Shown one piece after another: positions 32,578 through 44,690 of a stretch of 64,000 nt of DNA (within the stretch, counting starts at the first letter, position 1; every line of letters starts with the position of its first letter). The stretch is from the NCBI RefSeq assembly GCF_932294415.1, contig NC_065536.1, positions 56,173,854 through 56,237,853 on the forward strand, written 5' to 3'. The notes beneath the pieces were generated by a model that was given only the letters and a program-made list of their open reading frames with translations, had not been told where the DNA came from and made no database searches. The stretch comes from Quercus robur. Its lineage: Eukaryota > Streptophyta > Magnoliopsida > Fagales > Fagaceae. The position numbers and the translations under genes were made by a program.

Positions 32578-33574
32578 TGATAGGCCAAGAATATATTGAC
32601 CCCTTGTGATGAATTAAACAATTAATTAGCCAAATTAATTAATTAATTCAATTTGCATGCAATAAGCGCGTTAGCACAAACAACTCACCAAATATTTAAA
32701 TGCAGTGGAAATTAAATTGACACGGTAATTTGTTTACGAATGAGGAAAACCTACACAGCAAAAACCCCACTAGATGATTTTAAGGTCACCACTCCCGAGA
32801 ATTTACTATTATCACAACAAGCGGTTACATGTAAAGGAATTTCAATACCTTATACCAATTTACAGTTGAACCCTTACCCCAATACCCAATTGGACTTGTT
32901 CTGTAGTGACAATCTCTCCTTTTAATGCATGACTCCCAGTACGTGACTAACCAATTCTATGCGTGGATTCCAGTACGCGGTTTACTCACCAACTTGATAA
33001 AGATATTGGCTGCAAAGTTCTTCAGTTCATCACACGATGAAGATCACAAAACTCCTTGGTTACAAAACCCTACGGTATACAAACACAGCAGCTTCTTGAA
33101 TAGGAAGATGAACTGGGGCATATGTCTTCGGTTCACAATATGCTTGTGAAAAACTTTTGCATAGAGTTGCATTAGCTGTGACAGCCCTTAAAATAATCCT
33201 TATATATGTTTAGGGTTGTGAGAAAACAAAGCCCAAACATCTATTCACGGATTGGATTGAAATCAGCTTTTGAAAAACTGATTTTCATAAACCTTGATAG
33301 ATAGCTTATCTGTCTAGCTAGCTATTGAGAATCGAGCTTCAGCAGCCTTTTAAACCTTGATAGATACTAGTTATCGAGTTTTAAAATCCAGCACTTCACT
33401 TGTTTCTTGGACATACTTGCATGATTTTAACACTTGAACTTGAAACCTTGTTCCTTGAAGTATTAAACACATCCTTAATCTACCCAATTACAAAAAAAAG
33501 TGTGTTTTTTTCAAAAGATTAGCCAATTCTATATTGACATATGTTCCTAACATTGAATCACATATGTCCTAACA
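32578..33574 (-). mobile_element. Solo LTR of the 12.7-20.3 kb element family
   Basis: Plus-strand ends TGATAGGCC and TGTCCTAACA match the LTRs at 12674 and 19283. Flanks GTGGT (32573-32577) and ATGGT (33575-33579) are a TSD with one mismatch. The right end was later copied by a local tandem duplication (see 33501-33910). Confidence 0.82.
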
Positions 33575-33910
33575 ATGGTCATTAAAAAATTTAAATTATA
33601 CAAAATCTAATAAAAAAATAATTTCATATATTGACAACAACCCTAAAAAAATAAAAACCCAAATACATAATGTCTTACAATTTCCTTATATGTTTTTTTT
33701 TAAAATGTGTTTTTTTCAAAAGATTAGCCAATTCTATATTGACATATGTTCCTAACATTGAATCACATATGTCCTAACAATGGTCATTAAAAAATTTAAA
33801 TTATACAAAATCTAATAAAAAAATAATTTCATATATTGACAACAACCCTAAAAAAATAAAAACCCAAATACATAATGTCTTACAATTTCCTTATATGTTT
33901 TTTTTAAAAA
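33501..33910. repeat. 205-bp direct tandem duplication over the solo LTR end
   Basis: 33501-33705 and 33706-33910 appear identical apart from length of T runs. Each contains the final 70 bp of the LTR and the adjoining flank, so the duplication arose after LTR insertion and recently. Confidence 0.9.
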
Positions 33911-34714
33911 TTTAATTTTGAAGTCGTTACATGATAATCTCATTATTAATGTTGCAAACAACATCTCTTTCAATATTTAAGTGAAATAAAATTTCTCTTG
34001 GATTTTTTTTTTTACCCAAAATATTGTTAAGAGGACCAAAATTTGACTACTAACTTTGTTGTAGACTAAGACTACAAGTTTCATTGTACAAACTAACATG
34101 GCTACATATTATGAAAATCTAACCATTGAATTGTATGTTCTTTATTTTCTTAAAACACATGTCTAATTTCATGTCAATCTGATATTTACTATATGATCCA
34201 TAACTTATTTTTTGTGTATAATTTTAGACTACAAAAACTCGAAATTTAAACATTTGTTTGATGACATAAGCTATTGATCTTTGATCTTTTTGAAGTTTTG
34301 CAAACGTGGAGAATATAAGAAAATAAAAATGTAATCTAATTGTGGACTTGTCAAAATTCATATCCAATAATAAAACATTGAGTGAAGTTATAGGCTTAGT
34401 CTACAATCAAGTTTGTTGCTAAACTTTGCCCAAAGTTTAATTATATTGGGCATAAAAAAAAAAAAAAAAAAAAAATTAGGGTGGTCACACATTAAAAATA
34501 TGTATATATTTGTTTCGTATTATAAATATTATTTTTTTTTTTTAACAAATTGTAGCATTGAACATAGTAAAGATATTTAGCAATCATTAACTATCCAGTG
34601 CATCGCACGAGTTAACTACTAGCGTCTTTAATTTATGAAGTATCTCGCTAGAGGTAAGCAATTGCAGCCAATTTGGGTTAAAAGTACACAATGAGCAAAA
34701 TTACAACATCGCAT

Positions 34715-34751
<37 letters not shown>

Positions 34752-34819
34752 ATTATCCATTGCTTTATCAATTTTTTTTTTTGAATTATCGAATAAATTG
34801 AGCCACCTTGTAAGCAAAC
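33911..34819. other. Non-coding AT-rich spacer
   Basis: No gene recognised. The right part (about 34490-34819) matches 47760-48130, including a (CT)n run near 34720-34746. An A run of 24 lies near 34455-34478. Confidence 0.45.
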
Positions 34820-35265
34820 ATAAGACTTGTCTCAAAGGACTTGGATTATCTATATTTGTTTATAGCTTGGGATTGCTGGTTTGTTTCTTTAGAATTTGCT
34901 ATTTCTTTTCACTGATTTTGATCCTTTTAGGCAATTAAACAACACCAATGGTGGTATGATGCATGTTGGGTGATATGTTTTGATCAAACAAAGCAAATTG
35001 AGAAAGAGATAATAAATGCACATGCTTGTGTAAATAATTGTGAAAAGCTGGAACTAAAATTAGTCCTCCCAATGTCAATTCATGACAGAATTAGTCAAAT
35101 AAATGGCCCAAATTAGTCTAACTTGATGTGAACCGGTTCTTATGGGAAGCAATGCTATTGGTAGTAAACAAATAGTGCTATTATGCCACACTTGGGAATG
35201 TAGGGGTTGTGACAATGCCTCTATATAAGTTAGTTACATGAGAGGAGGGATCGCAAAGCAATTTA
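34820..35265 (+). promoter_or_regulatory. Orphan copy of the SDR promoter
   Basis: Matches 37725-38180, 48610-49180 and 59985-60380: GCTTGGGATTGCTGGTTTG, GGCAATTAAACAACA, GTGAACCGGTTCTTATGGG and the TATA-like CTCTATATAAGTTAG near 35219-35233. No SDR coding sequence follows; after a MITE, the leader-like block TAGTGATAGTCTTTTGGG (35641) ends at a hAT element. Confidence 0.7.
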
Positions 35266-35639
35266 TGTTATGTTTAGAAGTTTGGAGGGAGAGGAGAGTA
35301 GAGGGGAGGAGAGTAGAGGGGAATGGTTATCCTCCACTTTGTTTGGATGTTTTTAAAATTAAGTACGGGGGAAGGAAATAATTTGCCTTTCATAGTTTGT
35401 AATTTTGTTAATATGGTAAGGGTAAATTTGGTAATTCATTTGGTCAAGCATTTCTATGCTCTACTCTCCCTCCAAATCTCTCCAATTTGGGAGAATTAAA
35501 AATAAAGGGTTAGAAGTAGATAGAACCCCTACAAATCCCTCTCCCTCCTCTCTTAAAAAAAAATCCAAATAAGGTAATTTAACTTACTCTCCCTTCCTTT
35601 ACTTTATTTCCCTTTACTCCCCTCCATCCAAACAAGCTG
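35266..35639. mobile_element. Tourist-like MITE, 374 bp
   Basis: Inserted into the leader block that is uninterrupted at about 49180 (CAATTTAGTGATAG). Ends TGTTATGTTTAGAAGTTTGG and CCATCCAAACAAGCTG are imperfect inverted repeats; flanks TTA and CTA fit a decayed TTA TSD. The arms are G/A-rich and C/T-rich respectively. Confidence 0.68.
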
Positions 35640-35710
35640 CTAGTGATAGTCTTTTGGGTATTATTTTCATTTTTTCTACACATTACAAACTTGAGAATGC
35701 AAGGGGTGTG

Positions 35711-37516
35711 CAGTGGCGGCTCTAGGATTGTTTTCTAGAAAGGTCAATAGTGTCTTGAGCTAGCAAGTAAAAAATAAAATGATTAATTATATATATATAT
35801 ATATATATATACAATTGTCATATTATATAAAATATTCTAATATAGTATTCTAAATAGTATACAATACAACTATTGAATGCATAATTGTTAGGATTTGCGC
35901 CCCTTAATAAATCCTATTGTATGATGCCATGTATGACATTATGTTCTATGTAATAAAGTTGTTTTATTATTATCTAAAATAATGGTAACATGAATATTTG
36001 GACATTATCATATAGTCCGTGAGATGCATAGTATGTGATTTAGTCACAGAAAATATAAATCACAAGTTCTTTGTAAACTCAAAATTTTAGTTCGTAGTCG
36101 GTGATGAAATTGGGCATTTCATCTGCAAAAATTATAACATATCAACTAAGATGATTTGTCTTGATCATGGAAGTGGAGACTTCTAGTTGATATGTTGATA
36201 TGTTTTAAGTGTTAAGACATATTGAACTGGACTGCTGTGAGATTTATTATTCTACTAACAACTGTCAAATGAATAATAAATCTTATGATTTCTATTTACA
36301 TCAACTCTTAATCATGAGAGAATAATGAACCTGAACATGAAGTATACGTTGCTTTGACATATCAGGAGTAAGATCTAAAGTTACGATCAAAAACTCAATA
36401 TGTTGGGCAGCCACATTTAATGTTGAAGGAACATATATTCTCAATATGGAATTCATAATCTCTTAACGGAGATATAAAATATTCCCTTGAGATAAGTTTA
36501 ATGGGTTTGGTTATTCAGAGTGTTAGGCCTAACCACTTTAGTAAGGAATTACTAAAGTATATATTTATGAAATTGAATTTCATAAATATATGATGAATAA
36601 CTTAAAGGATTAAACCGGGTACTCAAGGACTAAGATATGGTAATCTTCAAAATAGCAATCAACATTCATGACTTTATATTACTACGAATATTTTAATGAA
36701 GGCGTTGAATGTATAATAAAGTCTTGAGATATAATTTATTCATAAGGTCTAGAGTGCAATTATATTTATATAGTGGTATTAAATATAATTAATGGTAATT
36801 TTGGGCTTGTCAAGAATTGACAGAAAGGCCCAAAACCCATTAGAGCTAGTGTCTTATTTGTCCATTTTGGTCTCACTCCAAACCACATATTAAAGCCCAA
36901 TTGGAATGGCTCAAAAGGTTAGCCCAATTTGATAATCAGTTATATATAAGGAGAGAAACCTACAAAATTTTGTAACTGAATGAAATGGTGTGTAAGTGAG
37001 TGTAAGCCACTCTCTTATTCTCCCTTGAACACATACATATGAACTGATTGAGAGACCACACTTCCTAGGCATAAGTGGAATTGGAATGAAAATTAAAAGT
37101 GTTCCCAAGTACTTCTAATCTTTATTTTTAAATTTCACCGTACCAAAGTACGCTCTCTTATTCTTAAATTCTTTTATTTGCATAGTACATGTTATCAATT
37201 GCGAATGAAGTAAATCCGTTAATTTTCCGCTGCGTATGTTTTGTATGTGATACAAACATGTGTTTTACCAACATAAATATAATTAAATAACTAATCATAA
37301 TTTTTTTCAAATTAATAACAATTTATTATAATCATAAGTGATGTCAATTACAAGTTTAGATAAAAAGTCAATTACAACTTGTCATTTAACTTTTATTGTA
37401 AAATTAATGTGAAAATATTGTAAAAATAGCACTAAAATGATCATATTTAAAGTTTATTTCAATTATTTTTAAACAAAATTTAGGGTTAAGGTGCTCAAAA
37501 TTTTATTTTAGGGAGT

Positions 37517-37563
<47 letters not shown>

Positions 37564-37626
37564 CCTTTTTTTGGGCTAAGTCAGGGGGTTCATTTGAACC
37601 CTGGGCTGACTGTAGAGCCGCCCCTA
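35711..37626. mobile_element. hAT-like non-autonomous element, first copy, with nested solo LTR
   Basis: Begins CAGTGGCGGCTCTAGGAT and ends GTAGAGCCGCCCCTA. The 8-bp TSD GGGGTGTG lies at 35703-35710 and 37627-37634. The 8-bp TSD and CA(G)TG...GGCTCTA termini fit hAT. Without the nested insert (35886-37273) it is about 530 bp and non-coding. The same insertion at the same site is at 49255-55712. Confidence 0.85.
35886..37273 (+). mobile_element. Probable solo LTR nested in the hAT element
   Basis: Absent from the second hAT copy, where GCATAAATAAATATAATTAA is uninterrupted near 55388. Ends TGTTAGGATT and TTACCAACA have TG...CA. Flanks ATAAT and TAAAT agree only approximately. A TATA-like ATATATAAGGAG lies near 36944. 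No coding region. Confidence 0.6.
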
Positions 37627-37635
37627 GGGGTGTGA

Positions 37636-37692
<57 letters not shown>

Positions 37693-37930
37693 TTTTTTTT
37701 ATCACTACTAGAAAAAATATCTATATTTGTTTTTAGCTTGGGAATACTGGTTTGTTCCTTTAGAAATTGCTATTTATTTTCGCTGCTAACTATGATTTTG
37801 CGTGTTTCGGTACCATGAAATTTTACTTTGTACTCTCATTTTAGGAAATTAAACAACACTAGTGGTGGTAGGATGCATATTAGGAGATATGTTTTGATCA
37901 AACAAATCAAATCGAGAAACACTTTCTCCA

Positions 37931-37972
<42 letters not shown>

Positions 37973-38258
37973 GAAAGAGATAATTAATGCACATGACTGT
38001 ATAGATAATTGTGAAAAGCTTGAACTAAAATTAGTCCTCCCAATGACAATGATGCAAATCTTGATAGAATTAGTCTAACTTGATGTCAACCGTTTCTTAT
38101 GGCCCAAATTAGTATTATGCCATAGTTGGAAATGCAGGGGGTTGCCTGTATATAAGTTAGTTACGTTAGAGGAGGGATCACAAAGGACTTTAGTGATAGT
38201 CCTTTGGGTTTCATTTTCATTTTTCCTACACATTACACGTATTTTAACTCCATCGATC
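37627..38258 (+). promoter_or_regulatory. Promoter and leader of the first SDR copy
   Basis: Contains (CT)n and (TA)n runs, an A run of about 36 near 37931-37966, the shared promoter blocks, and TATATAAG at 38149-38156, about 110 bp before the ATG. The leader TAGTGATAGTCCTTTGGG to ACTCCATCGATC is nearly identical to that before the intact SDR gene. Confidence 0.7.
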
Positions 38259-39290
38259 ATGGGAAGTTTCTCAGTACTCCCACTAAAGCAAGAAGGTATG
38301 GGAAAATTTGGCTATCCTTGCCTCTATATGTTTAATTTGTTAAAGAAAAATATTCTATGAAAAAAATCTTGAATCCTCTCTCTCCGAGTAAAATTTTTTT
38401 GTATGAGTAATGTTAGGGATAATACAAATTTCACTACATAACCTTTACAAACTGGTGTGTCATATTGGTATTGTTGACTAATAAAAGTGAAAGATAATAT
38501 CATGTAAACATGCGACAGGCTAGAAGGAAAAGTAGTACTAATTACTGGTGGGGCTAGTGGCATTAGTGCAACCACAGCAAGACTATTCTTTAAACATGGA
38601 GCTAAAGTTGCAATTGCAGATATGCAAGATGAATTGGGTCACTCTGTATTCAAAGAACTAGATCCTCAATTCACAACCTTTGTCCATTGTGATGTTAGCA
38701 AGGAAACTGACGTGGAAAATGCTGTTAACCATGCTATTTCCATGTATGGTAAGCTAGACATTATGTACAACAATGCTGGTATTGCTAGAGAATCCCAATA
38801 CAACATCCTTGACAATACCCAAGCCGATTTTGAGCAAGTGATTAGAGTCAACTTGGTAGGTGCTTTCCTTGGTACCAAATATGCTGCCCGTGTGATGATT
38901 CCAGCTCGCAAAGGTAGTATAATCAATACTGCTAGCGTATGCTCAATCATGGGAGGCCTTGCACCGCCTGCCTACACAAGCTCAAAACATGTTGTGGTTG
39001 GATTAATGAAAAATGCAGCAGTGGAGCTCAGAATTTTTGGCATTTGTGTGAATTGTGTGTCACCCTACCTAGTTTTAACACCTATGGCAAAGGATTACCT
39101 TAAGCAGTATGAGGAGGGAGCTTTAAATCTTTATTCCAACCTCAAGGGTGACGTTCTCAAGCCAGAGGGTGTGGCTGAGGTTGCGCTTTTTCTTGGAAGT
39201 GACAAATCAAAATATGTGAGTGGACATAATCTTGTCATAGAAGGAGGATTCAGCATTGTGAATTCAAGCTTTTGTATGTATCCACAATAA
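38259..39290 (+). pseudogene. Short-chain dehydrogenase/reductase, first copy, exon 1 frameshift
   Basis: Exon 1 is 38259-38295 and exon 2 38519-39290, the same structure as 60444-61477. Exon 1 is 37 nt instead of 38: CCACTAAAGCAAGAAG here against CCACCTGAAGCAAGAAG in the other copy, so splicing at the conserved donor puts exon 2 out of frame. The Rossmann motif also reads TGGASGIS where the intact copy has TGGASGVG, replacing the last conserved glycine with serine. NNAG, the YTSSK catalytic pair and the rest of exon 2 are open. A protein could only start internally (ATG 38622), without the nucleotide-binding motif. Probably non-functional. Confidence 0.82.
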
Positions 39291-39570
39291 AGACTAAAAT
39301 GGGAAGTTTAAATGCACCAAAAACATCACTGAAAATTATTGTTTGTGAGGCTGTCTGAAATTTTCCATGTATTACTCAGTGCTTGTCGAAATACTCTAAT
39401 AAAACTAGCATCTTTACACATGCTATGCAGGTGTTCAGAGCCTCTTCCATTTTTTTATAGAATAATTCACTCTTATTTCTTTATTTTACTTTTTTCAGTG
39501 AAGGACTCTAAAGGTGTTACCTACTTTTGTCTATATATATACTTTTTTTTTACCATTGTAATTGATATAT

Positions 39571-39687
39571 AAATTTACATTGTAGACACACAAAAGGTGA
39601 CAAATGTTGCAAAAAGTATATAATATATACAATTTTTTACAAATGTGTCAAATATTTGCCACTTTTTGTGTATTTACAATGTAAATT
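39571..39687. repeat. Foldback sequence in the SDR 3' flank
   Basis: Arms AAATTTACATTGTAGACACA and TGTGTATTTACAATGTAAAT, with AAAAGGTGACAAATGTT/AATATTTGCCACTTTTT continuing the pairing, form about 38 bp of near-perfect stem. Diverged versions lie at about 12190-12310 and 61745-61900 at equivalent positions. Confidence 0.75.
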
Positions 39688-39859
39688 TACACTGTACCAT
39701 ACAATGTAAAATAAGAATTTCTCTTTTTTTTAATAATTTTTAAAATAGTACATCTGTGCAAGAAATTCGCTAATCCTCGATGCCATTTGACAGGTTTCAT
39801 TAGAATGCAAAAATTTCTATGCTAATGAAAAACAATTTTTCTTTTTTTCAATGAGCAGT

Positions 39860-40733
39860 CACCAATGACACAACAGCACTTGACAACATAGCCGCTTTAC
39901 ACAACACTTTATCACGAGTGTCATCCTTATTTTTAACTCTAACGAACACGACTTGTGGATTTAAGGAAAACTTCAGAACTTTGCCACAATTCCATAGCAA
40001 GAATACCGTATTAACCCCATTTCAAAGGAGACAAAATTCTTTATAATGCCAAAAATCGTTAGTGAGTAGCACAGTCCTTACCTGCTCTAGACGGAACCTG
40101 TGAAATAGAAACAAAGAAGACCTTGCAGAGAGTACCGGTGTGCTACCGGCCAAATACCTTCCAAATGTTAAGTTAGAGAACTTTCACAACTCTAGAGTGC
40201 CAGAGTTGGGGTAAATTATGCGTACCTTGGTTTGTGAGGGTCTTAGGGTTTTTATATGTACCTTGCGGGATCCTTTCCTTGTGGGGACCTTCTTGATTAG
40301 GGTTAATCGTGAGTTGCAAGATATTTCCTTGTATAGATATCCGTGGGGGTCAAGAAAGGCCATGCTAGACTCGTCATGCCTTTTATTCTCATTGGCCTCT
40401 TCTTGTTCCCATTGGCCTTCTCTCTTCCCGTCATCCCATGTAGACATCGTCGAGTATAGAAGTGGGATTGTCGGCCTATGGTGTCGTCATTTTCATAATT
40501 TCTTACATGCTTGTGAAGTTGATGGGCCTAATGGGGTCGTCGGCTTATTTGCAAGTAGTGGGTTTATCCCTTTATAAAACACCCTCGTCAATTCTCAAAT
40601 TAGAATCTTGTATTATCTTTTTTATTTTAAATTCTGTTTATTGATCAGGTTCATACATTTGGTGATCAGGTTCATACTTCCTTGAGGCTGATGACCACTT
40701 GACACAGAATCCTTATAAAATGTAATTTGAAAT
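39860..40733. other. Unclassified sequence, possibly a degraded LTR element
   Basis: Joins the SDR 3' flank at about 39855, where the second SDR copy continues differently. A TATA-like TTTATAAAACAC lies near 40570. Short frames on both strands (for example 40184-40447 minus) have no recognisable domain. Confidence 0.3.
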
Positions 40734-41015
40734 CTAGAGTTGACCACTTGACAAGAACCCTTCAAAGTTTCCAGCGTTTCTCTCCTTCCAAATATACATA
40801 CACCACATCAAACAATGAAGATTGGTCTTCGAAATCTCATTATTATGAGGACCATACAATCTCACCAATTCTTTTTCGTAGATCAATCTTAATCGTTTTG
40901 GGTTAGTAGAATTGTATGATCTTATGCTCCAGATTGCGATTTCAACAACCATAATATAAGCTTCAGATGCACTAAGTTTTGGCTCAAGTTTTACAAATAA
41001 CTTTTGATAAGTCAA
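40734..41015 (-). pseudogene. LINE-like fragment
   Basis: The frame contains NLHCLMWCMYIWKERNAGNF, which resembles the conserved W-C-x-W-K-E-R-N segment at the end of the RT zinc-binding region in plant L1-type ORF2 proteins. No RT core nearby, so it is a short relic at best. The right part (40990-41085) matches 7231-7330. Confidence 0.4.
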
Positions 41016-41091
41016 CCTTTGTTGGTATCAAAATTAATAAATAAATTTCTAAATTGTTCTAATCATTTGTAATGTTTGCGCATATCAATAT

Positions 41092-42951
41092 TGTTAGGTT
41101 CTAAGACTTTAGGATCTAAATGTATTAGAACTTCAATGTGTAATGTTGGCAAACCATGATTAAAACATTTAGTCTAGATTTAGGCTGCTCAAAGTGTGGT
41201 TATGTGTAAAGTTTGAATCGAGTAATTGCAGGAAATTATTATTCAATTTCTGCAAGGCTCGATCAATCGAAAATTAGACTCGATCGATTGAAACTCGTGC
41301 AGATTGTTTTTTCTGTAGAATTTCCAACTCAGCCCAAACCCATATGACATGTAGGGTTTTATGTTTTGCTTCAAGTATAAAAGGAAAAACCCTAGCCATG
41401 TTTTACAGGTTGTTAATATGATCTAGAGGTGTTTACCTCTATACATAATTAGGGTTATCAAGATCAAGATTAATGTTGATAGGCCAAAAACAAATTGGCC
41501 CCTTGTGATAAAGTAATCAATTAATTTAACCAAGTGAATTAATTAAGTTAATTAACATACAAATGCGTGGTAGCATAAACAAATCACCAATAAACTAATT
41601 ATGCAGTGGAAAATAAATAACACGGTGATTTGTTTACGAATTGGGAAAACCTAACGACAAAAACCCCACCAGGTGATTTTTAGGTCACCACTCTTGAAAC
41701 TCCATTATTATCACAACAAGCGGTTACAAGTAAAGGAATCCCAAGTACCTTACCAACCTACAGTTGAACCCTTACCCCAATACCCAATTGGACCTGTTCT
41801 GTAGTGACAGTTTCCTTTTCAATGCACGGCTCCCAAGTACGTGACTAACCAATTGCGCGGATCCAGTATGCAACTTCAATCACCAGCTAAGAAGATTGTT
41901 GGCTGCAAAGTTCTTCATTTCAACCACACGATGAAGATCAAGAAGATGCTTGGTCACAAAACCCAACAGTGCACATACACAACAACTTTTTCAAGAGAAA
42001 GAGATGAACTAGGGCAAGAACTTCGTCTTCGGTCACAATTTGCTTGAACAGAGTTTGCTTAATACTTGTGCAACTTGTGTACTATTTGACAGCCCTAAAA
42101 ACAATCATTTTATATGTCTAGGGTTAGGAGAAAAAAAGGCCTAAAGACACATTCACAGATTCCAAGAAACTCATATCAGAATTCTAGAATTCTTAAATCT
42201 CAACAGATAGGAGGTGTCGAGCAAGTGTCGAGCACACGGGCTGAATAGCTTCCTTAAATCTCAACACATGCTAGTTGTCGAGCTAACTGTCGAGCTTTAG
42301 TAATTCTGCACTTTCAACTTGTTTTCTTGGACAGACTTGAAGGCTTCAACACTTGATCTTGAAACATGGTTTTTTGAAGTATTTAAACACATCCTAAATC
42401 TACCAAAATACAAGTAAAGTGCGTTTTGTCAAAGGATAAGCCAATTGCATAAAATCATGACATATGTTCTTAACATGTGAAACACATATGTCCTAACAAA
42501 TTTAAAGAACTTGGTGATCTCTTCAATTGCTATTTCAAGAGCTCAAAGAAAACACAAGTGGGAGTACTTGTGGTTGCTGTGGATCAAGGAAAGAAGTAGT
42601 CCGTGAACTCGGAGCTGTCACGTGATCGTGGTAGTAAGTTTTCTACTCGAAGTAGCAATAGGATGTTAGTAGTCCAATAGGATGTTAGTAGTCTAAGTCG
42701 CTATTGTAAAACTTCAATTCTTTCATAGTGGATATGTTTTACCTTGAGGATGGCTAGGTTAAATTCTCCCCAAGTTTTTTACCGGTTTGATTTTCCTGGG
42801 TTATCATATCGTGTGTTCTTTATATTTCCGCATTACTTACATGATATGATTTGATTGTGTTAACCTAGATCTGAATAATCTATCTAAGTAATCACTTGGT
42901 TAAATAGCTAGGTTAAACAACTTGTGTTTTAAGGGGTCTAAAAATATACAA
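41092..42951 (+). repeat. Copia LTR, interrupted by another LTR
   Basis: Starts TGTTAGGTTCTAAG and ends AAAATATACA, three bases before a primer-binding site. The real LTR is about 840 bp once the insertion 41477-42498 is removed. It has its own CG-containing words, CTCGATCAATCGAAAATTAG and CTCGATCGATTGAAACTCG, at about 41256-41308. Confidence 0.72.
41477..42498 (-). mobile_element. LTR of the 12.7-20.3 kb family, solo, nested
   Basis: Plus ends TGATAGGCC and TGTCCTAACA. Flanks AATGT (41472-41476) and AATTT (42499-42503) match four of five bases. Carries the TCGAGC motifs at about 42215-42295. Confidence 0.78.
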
Positions 42952-42953
42952 GT

Positions 42954-42968
42954 GGTATCAGAGCAGGT
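42954..42968 (+). other. Primer-binding site of the 41-43.8 kb Copia relic
   Basis: TGGTATCAGAGCAGG follows the LTR end; the Copia-type site for initiator methionine tRNA. Confidence 0.85.
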
Positions 42969-43024
42969 TAGCTCTAGTTTTTTAGATCCTTTGATCTAAG
43001 AGTTGATCCTTAACCCTTGTGGCC

Positions 43025-43790
43025 ATGGAACACGGTCACTCTCTTGTGATTCAACCTCACTTTGATGGGAACAATTATGTCTACTGCAAAGTAAGGATGA
43101 AAGCATTCCTAAATCTATTGATGAGAGAGTTTGGAATTCCGTTGAATACGAATGGAAGAAGCCAACTACTCCTGTAAGCAAGTGGCAAACTTCTCAGAAA
43201 GAAGGAGCCGCTTTTAATAGCAAAGCCATGAATACTATTTTTAATGTTGTTTCTATGGAGGAATTCAAGAGGATCTCTAATATTGAGGTTGCTCATACTG
43301 CATGGAATATTCTCCAAACTGTGCATTAAGACACAAAGGTAGTTAAAATCAATAAGCTGCAGCAATTAACAACTAGATTTGAAAGTATTAGAATGTCTGA
43401 TAATGAAAGTTTTGATGAATTCTATGCTAAACTTAATGATATTGTTAATTTTGCTTACAATTTGGGTGAAATTTATGATCAACCTAAGATTGTTAGGAAA
43501 ATACTTAGATCCTTAATTGAGGAATTTAGACCCAAAGTAACTGCCATTACTGAAAGCAAGGATGTGGACTCCATCTCTATTGATGAACTTGTAAGATCTC
43601 TCCAGTCTTATAAGTTAGACCTACCCTAGACAAACAAATCCAAATCAATGGCTCTTAAGTCAGTTGATGATGTTGATGGGAATGAATTTGATATGAACTC
43701 TCTGTTACAGAGATTGCATATCTTGCCAAGAACTTGGATTAATTTTATGTTCAAGTTTATTTCCCTATTTGTTGAAATTTGGCAAAAGTA
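43025..43790 (+). pseudogene. gag: Copia gag, truncated and broken
   Basis: Begins MEHGHSLVIQPHFDGNNYVY. It has a frameshift around 43112, an in-frame TAA at 43327-43329 after NILQTVH, and a TAG at 43627-43629. FDEFYAKLNDIVNFAYNLGE and KIVRKILRSLIEEFRPKVTA identify it. The element ends near 43790-43870, where the RPC6-like 3' flank resumes, so the rest of the interior and the 3' LTR are missing. Confidence 0.85.
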
Positions 43791-43875
43791 TAAGTTATAT
43801 CTAACGACGAAGTGAGGTTTTTAAGAATTGTATAATCAGAAAATAAACTAAAATACTTCAAGTAAAAAGGAAAAA

Positions 43876-44690
43876 CAAAGGAGCTAATCCAACTCATATC
43901 AAGAAAAAAAAATTGTATAAACAAGAGAAATGAATTCCTCCTAAAGGTTAGACATTCCCCAGGCTAGACGATAAAGTGTACAATACATTTACAGAAAGGA
44001 CTAAGCTTGAACCAATTATAAAGTTACAACTTACTTATATGAAAATAAAATAAAATAAAATTTTACCAAGAGTCTTGTAGTTTAGTGACCTGCTCTCCTC
44101 TATGAGGAGAAATATGGTTCATTTACAATAATAAACCATGGTTCAAATCCCCTTCCTCATTGTTGTAATTATCAAATTATATATATATATATATATAAAA
44201 CACTCTTAGCTATGCCCGTGCATTACTTGTTCATTCCCAATACCAAAATATATAAAATAGGTCAAACCTAGTACATAAAACTCTCACTTTTATAGGGTTT
44301 ATGAGAGGTGATAGGTAAGCAGTCTTACCTCAATTTTTATTTTGTTTTTTTGTGAGATTGATTCCTGAACCCGTGACTTGTCAATGAAAAAAGAATATCT
44401 AGAACTCAGTACACTAGCATAGGTAAAAGAAGCACACATCATCCAAACTAATAGTACAGAACTAAAAAAATAGGCAACAAACTCTAAACAACAAATCAAA
44501 GCTTTTGAGAGTAGAAATTGTGAAACTGTCTTATATGAGAACGTGTCTCATGCATCAGATATATGCAACATTTTGTTTTCTCAAGAATTCAATAAGACTA
44601 TAGAGCCCACACACTCTAAAAAGGCGAATTTATATATCTTATGCATGATAAAATCATTTCTATTATATTACATTAGTACAAAACTTTTTT
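43876..44690. other. RPC6-like 3' flank, third unit (empty-site reference)
   Basis: No gene. Matches 12541-12673 joined to 20291-20837 and 30416-30527. This uninterrupted version shows the target sites of the 12.7-20.3 kb element (near 44010-44030) and of the MULE-like element (near 44565-44575). Confidence 0.75.
44068..44175 (+). mobile_element. Old tRNA-derived SINE-like sequence, copy 2
   Basis: Same unit as 20338-20455: CTTGTAGTTTAGTGACCTGC (A-box region) and GGTTCAAATCCCC (B box). Sits at the paralogous position. Confidence 0.55.

Noticed and set aside
34714-34938. Signal-peptide-like frame MISLSLSLSLSQ
   Set aside because: Comes from a (CT)n microsatellite that is also present, out of frame, in the second unit.
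34820-35265. A third SDR gene
   Set aside because: Promoter and leader blocks are present but no Rossmann or catalytic motif follows before the next element.
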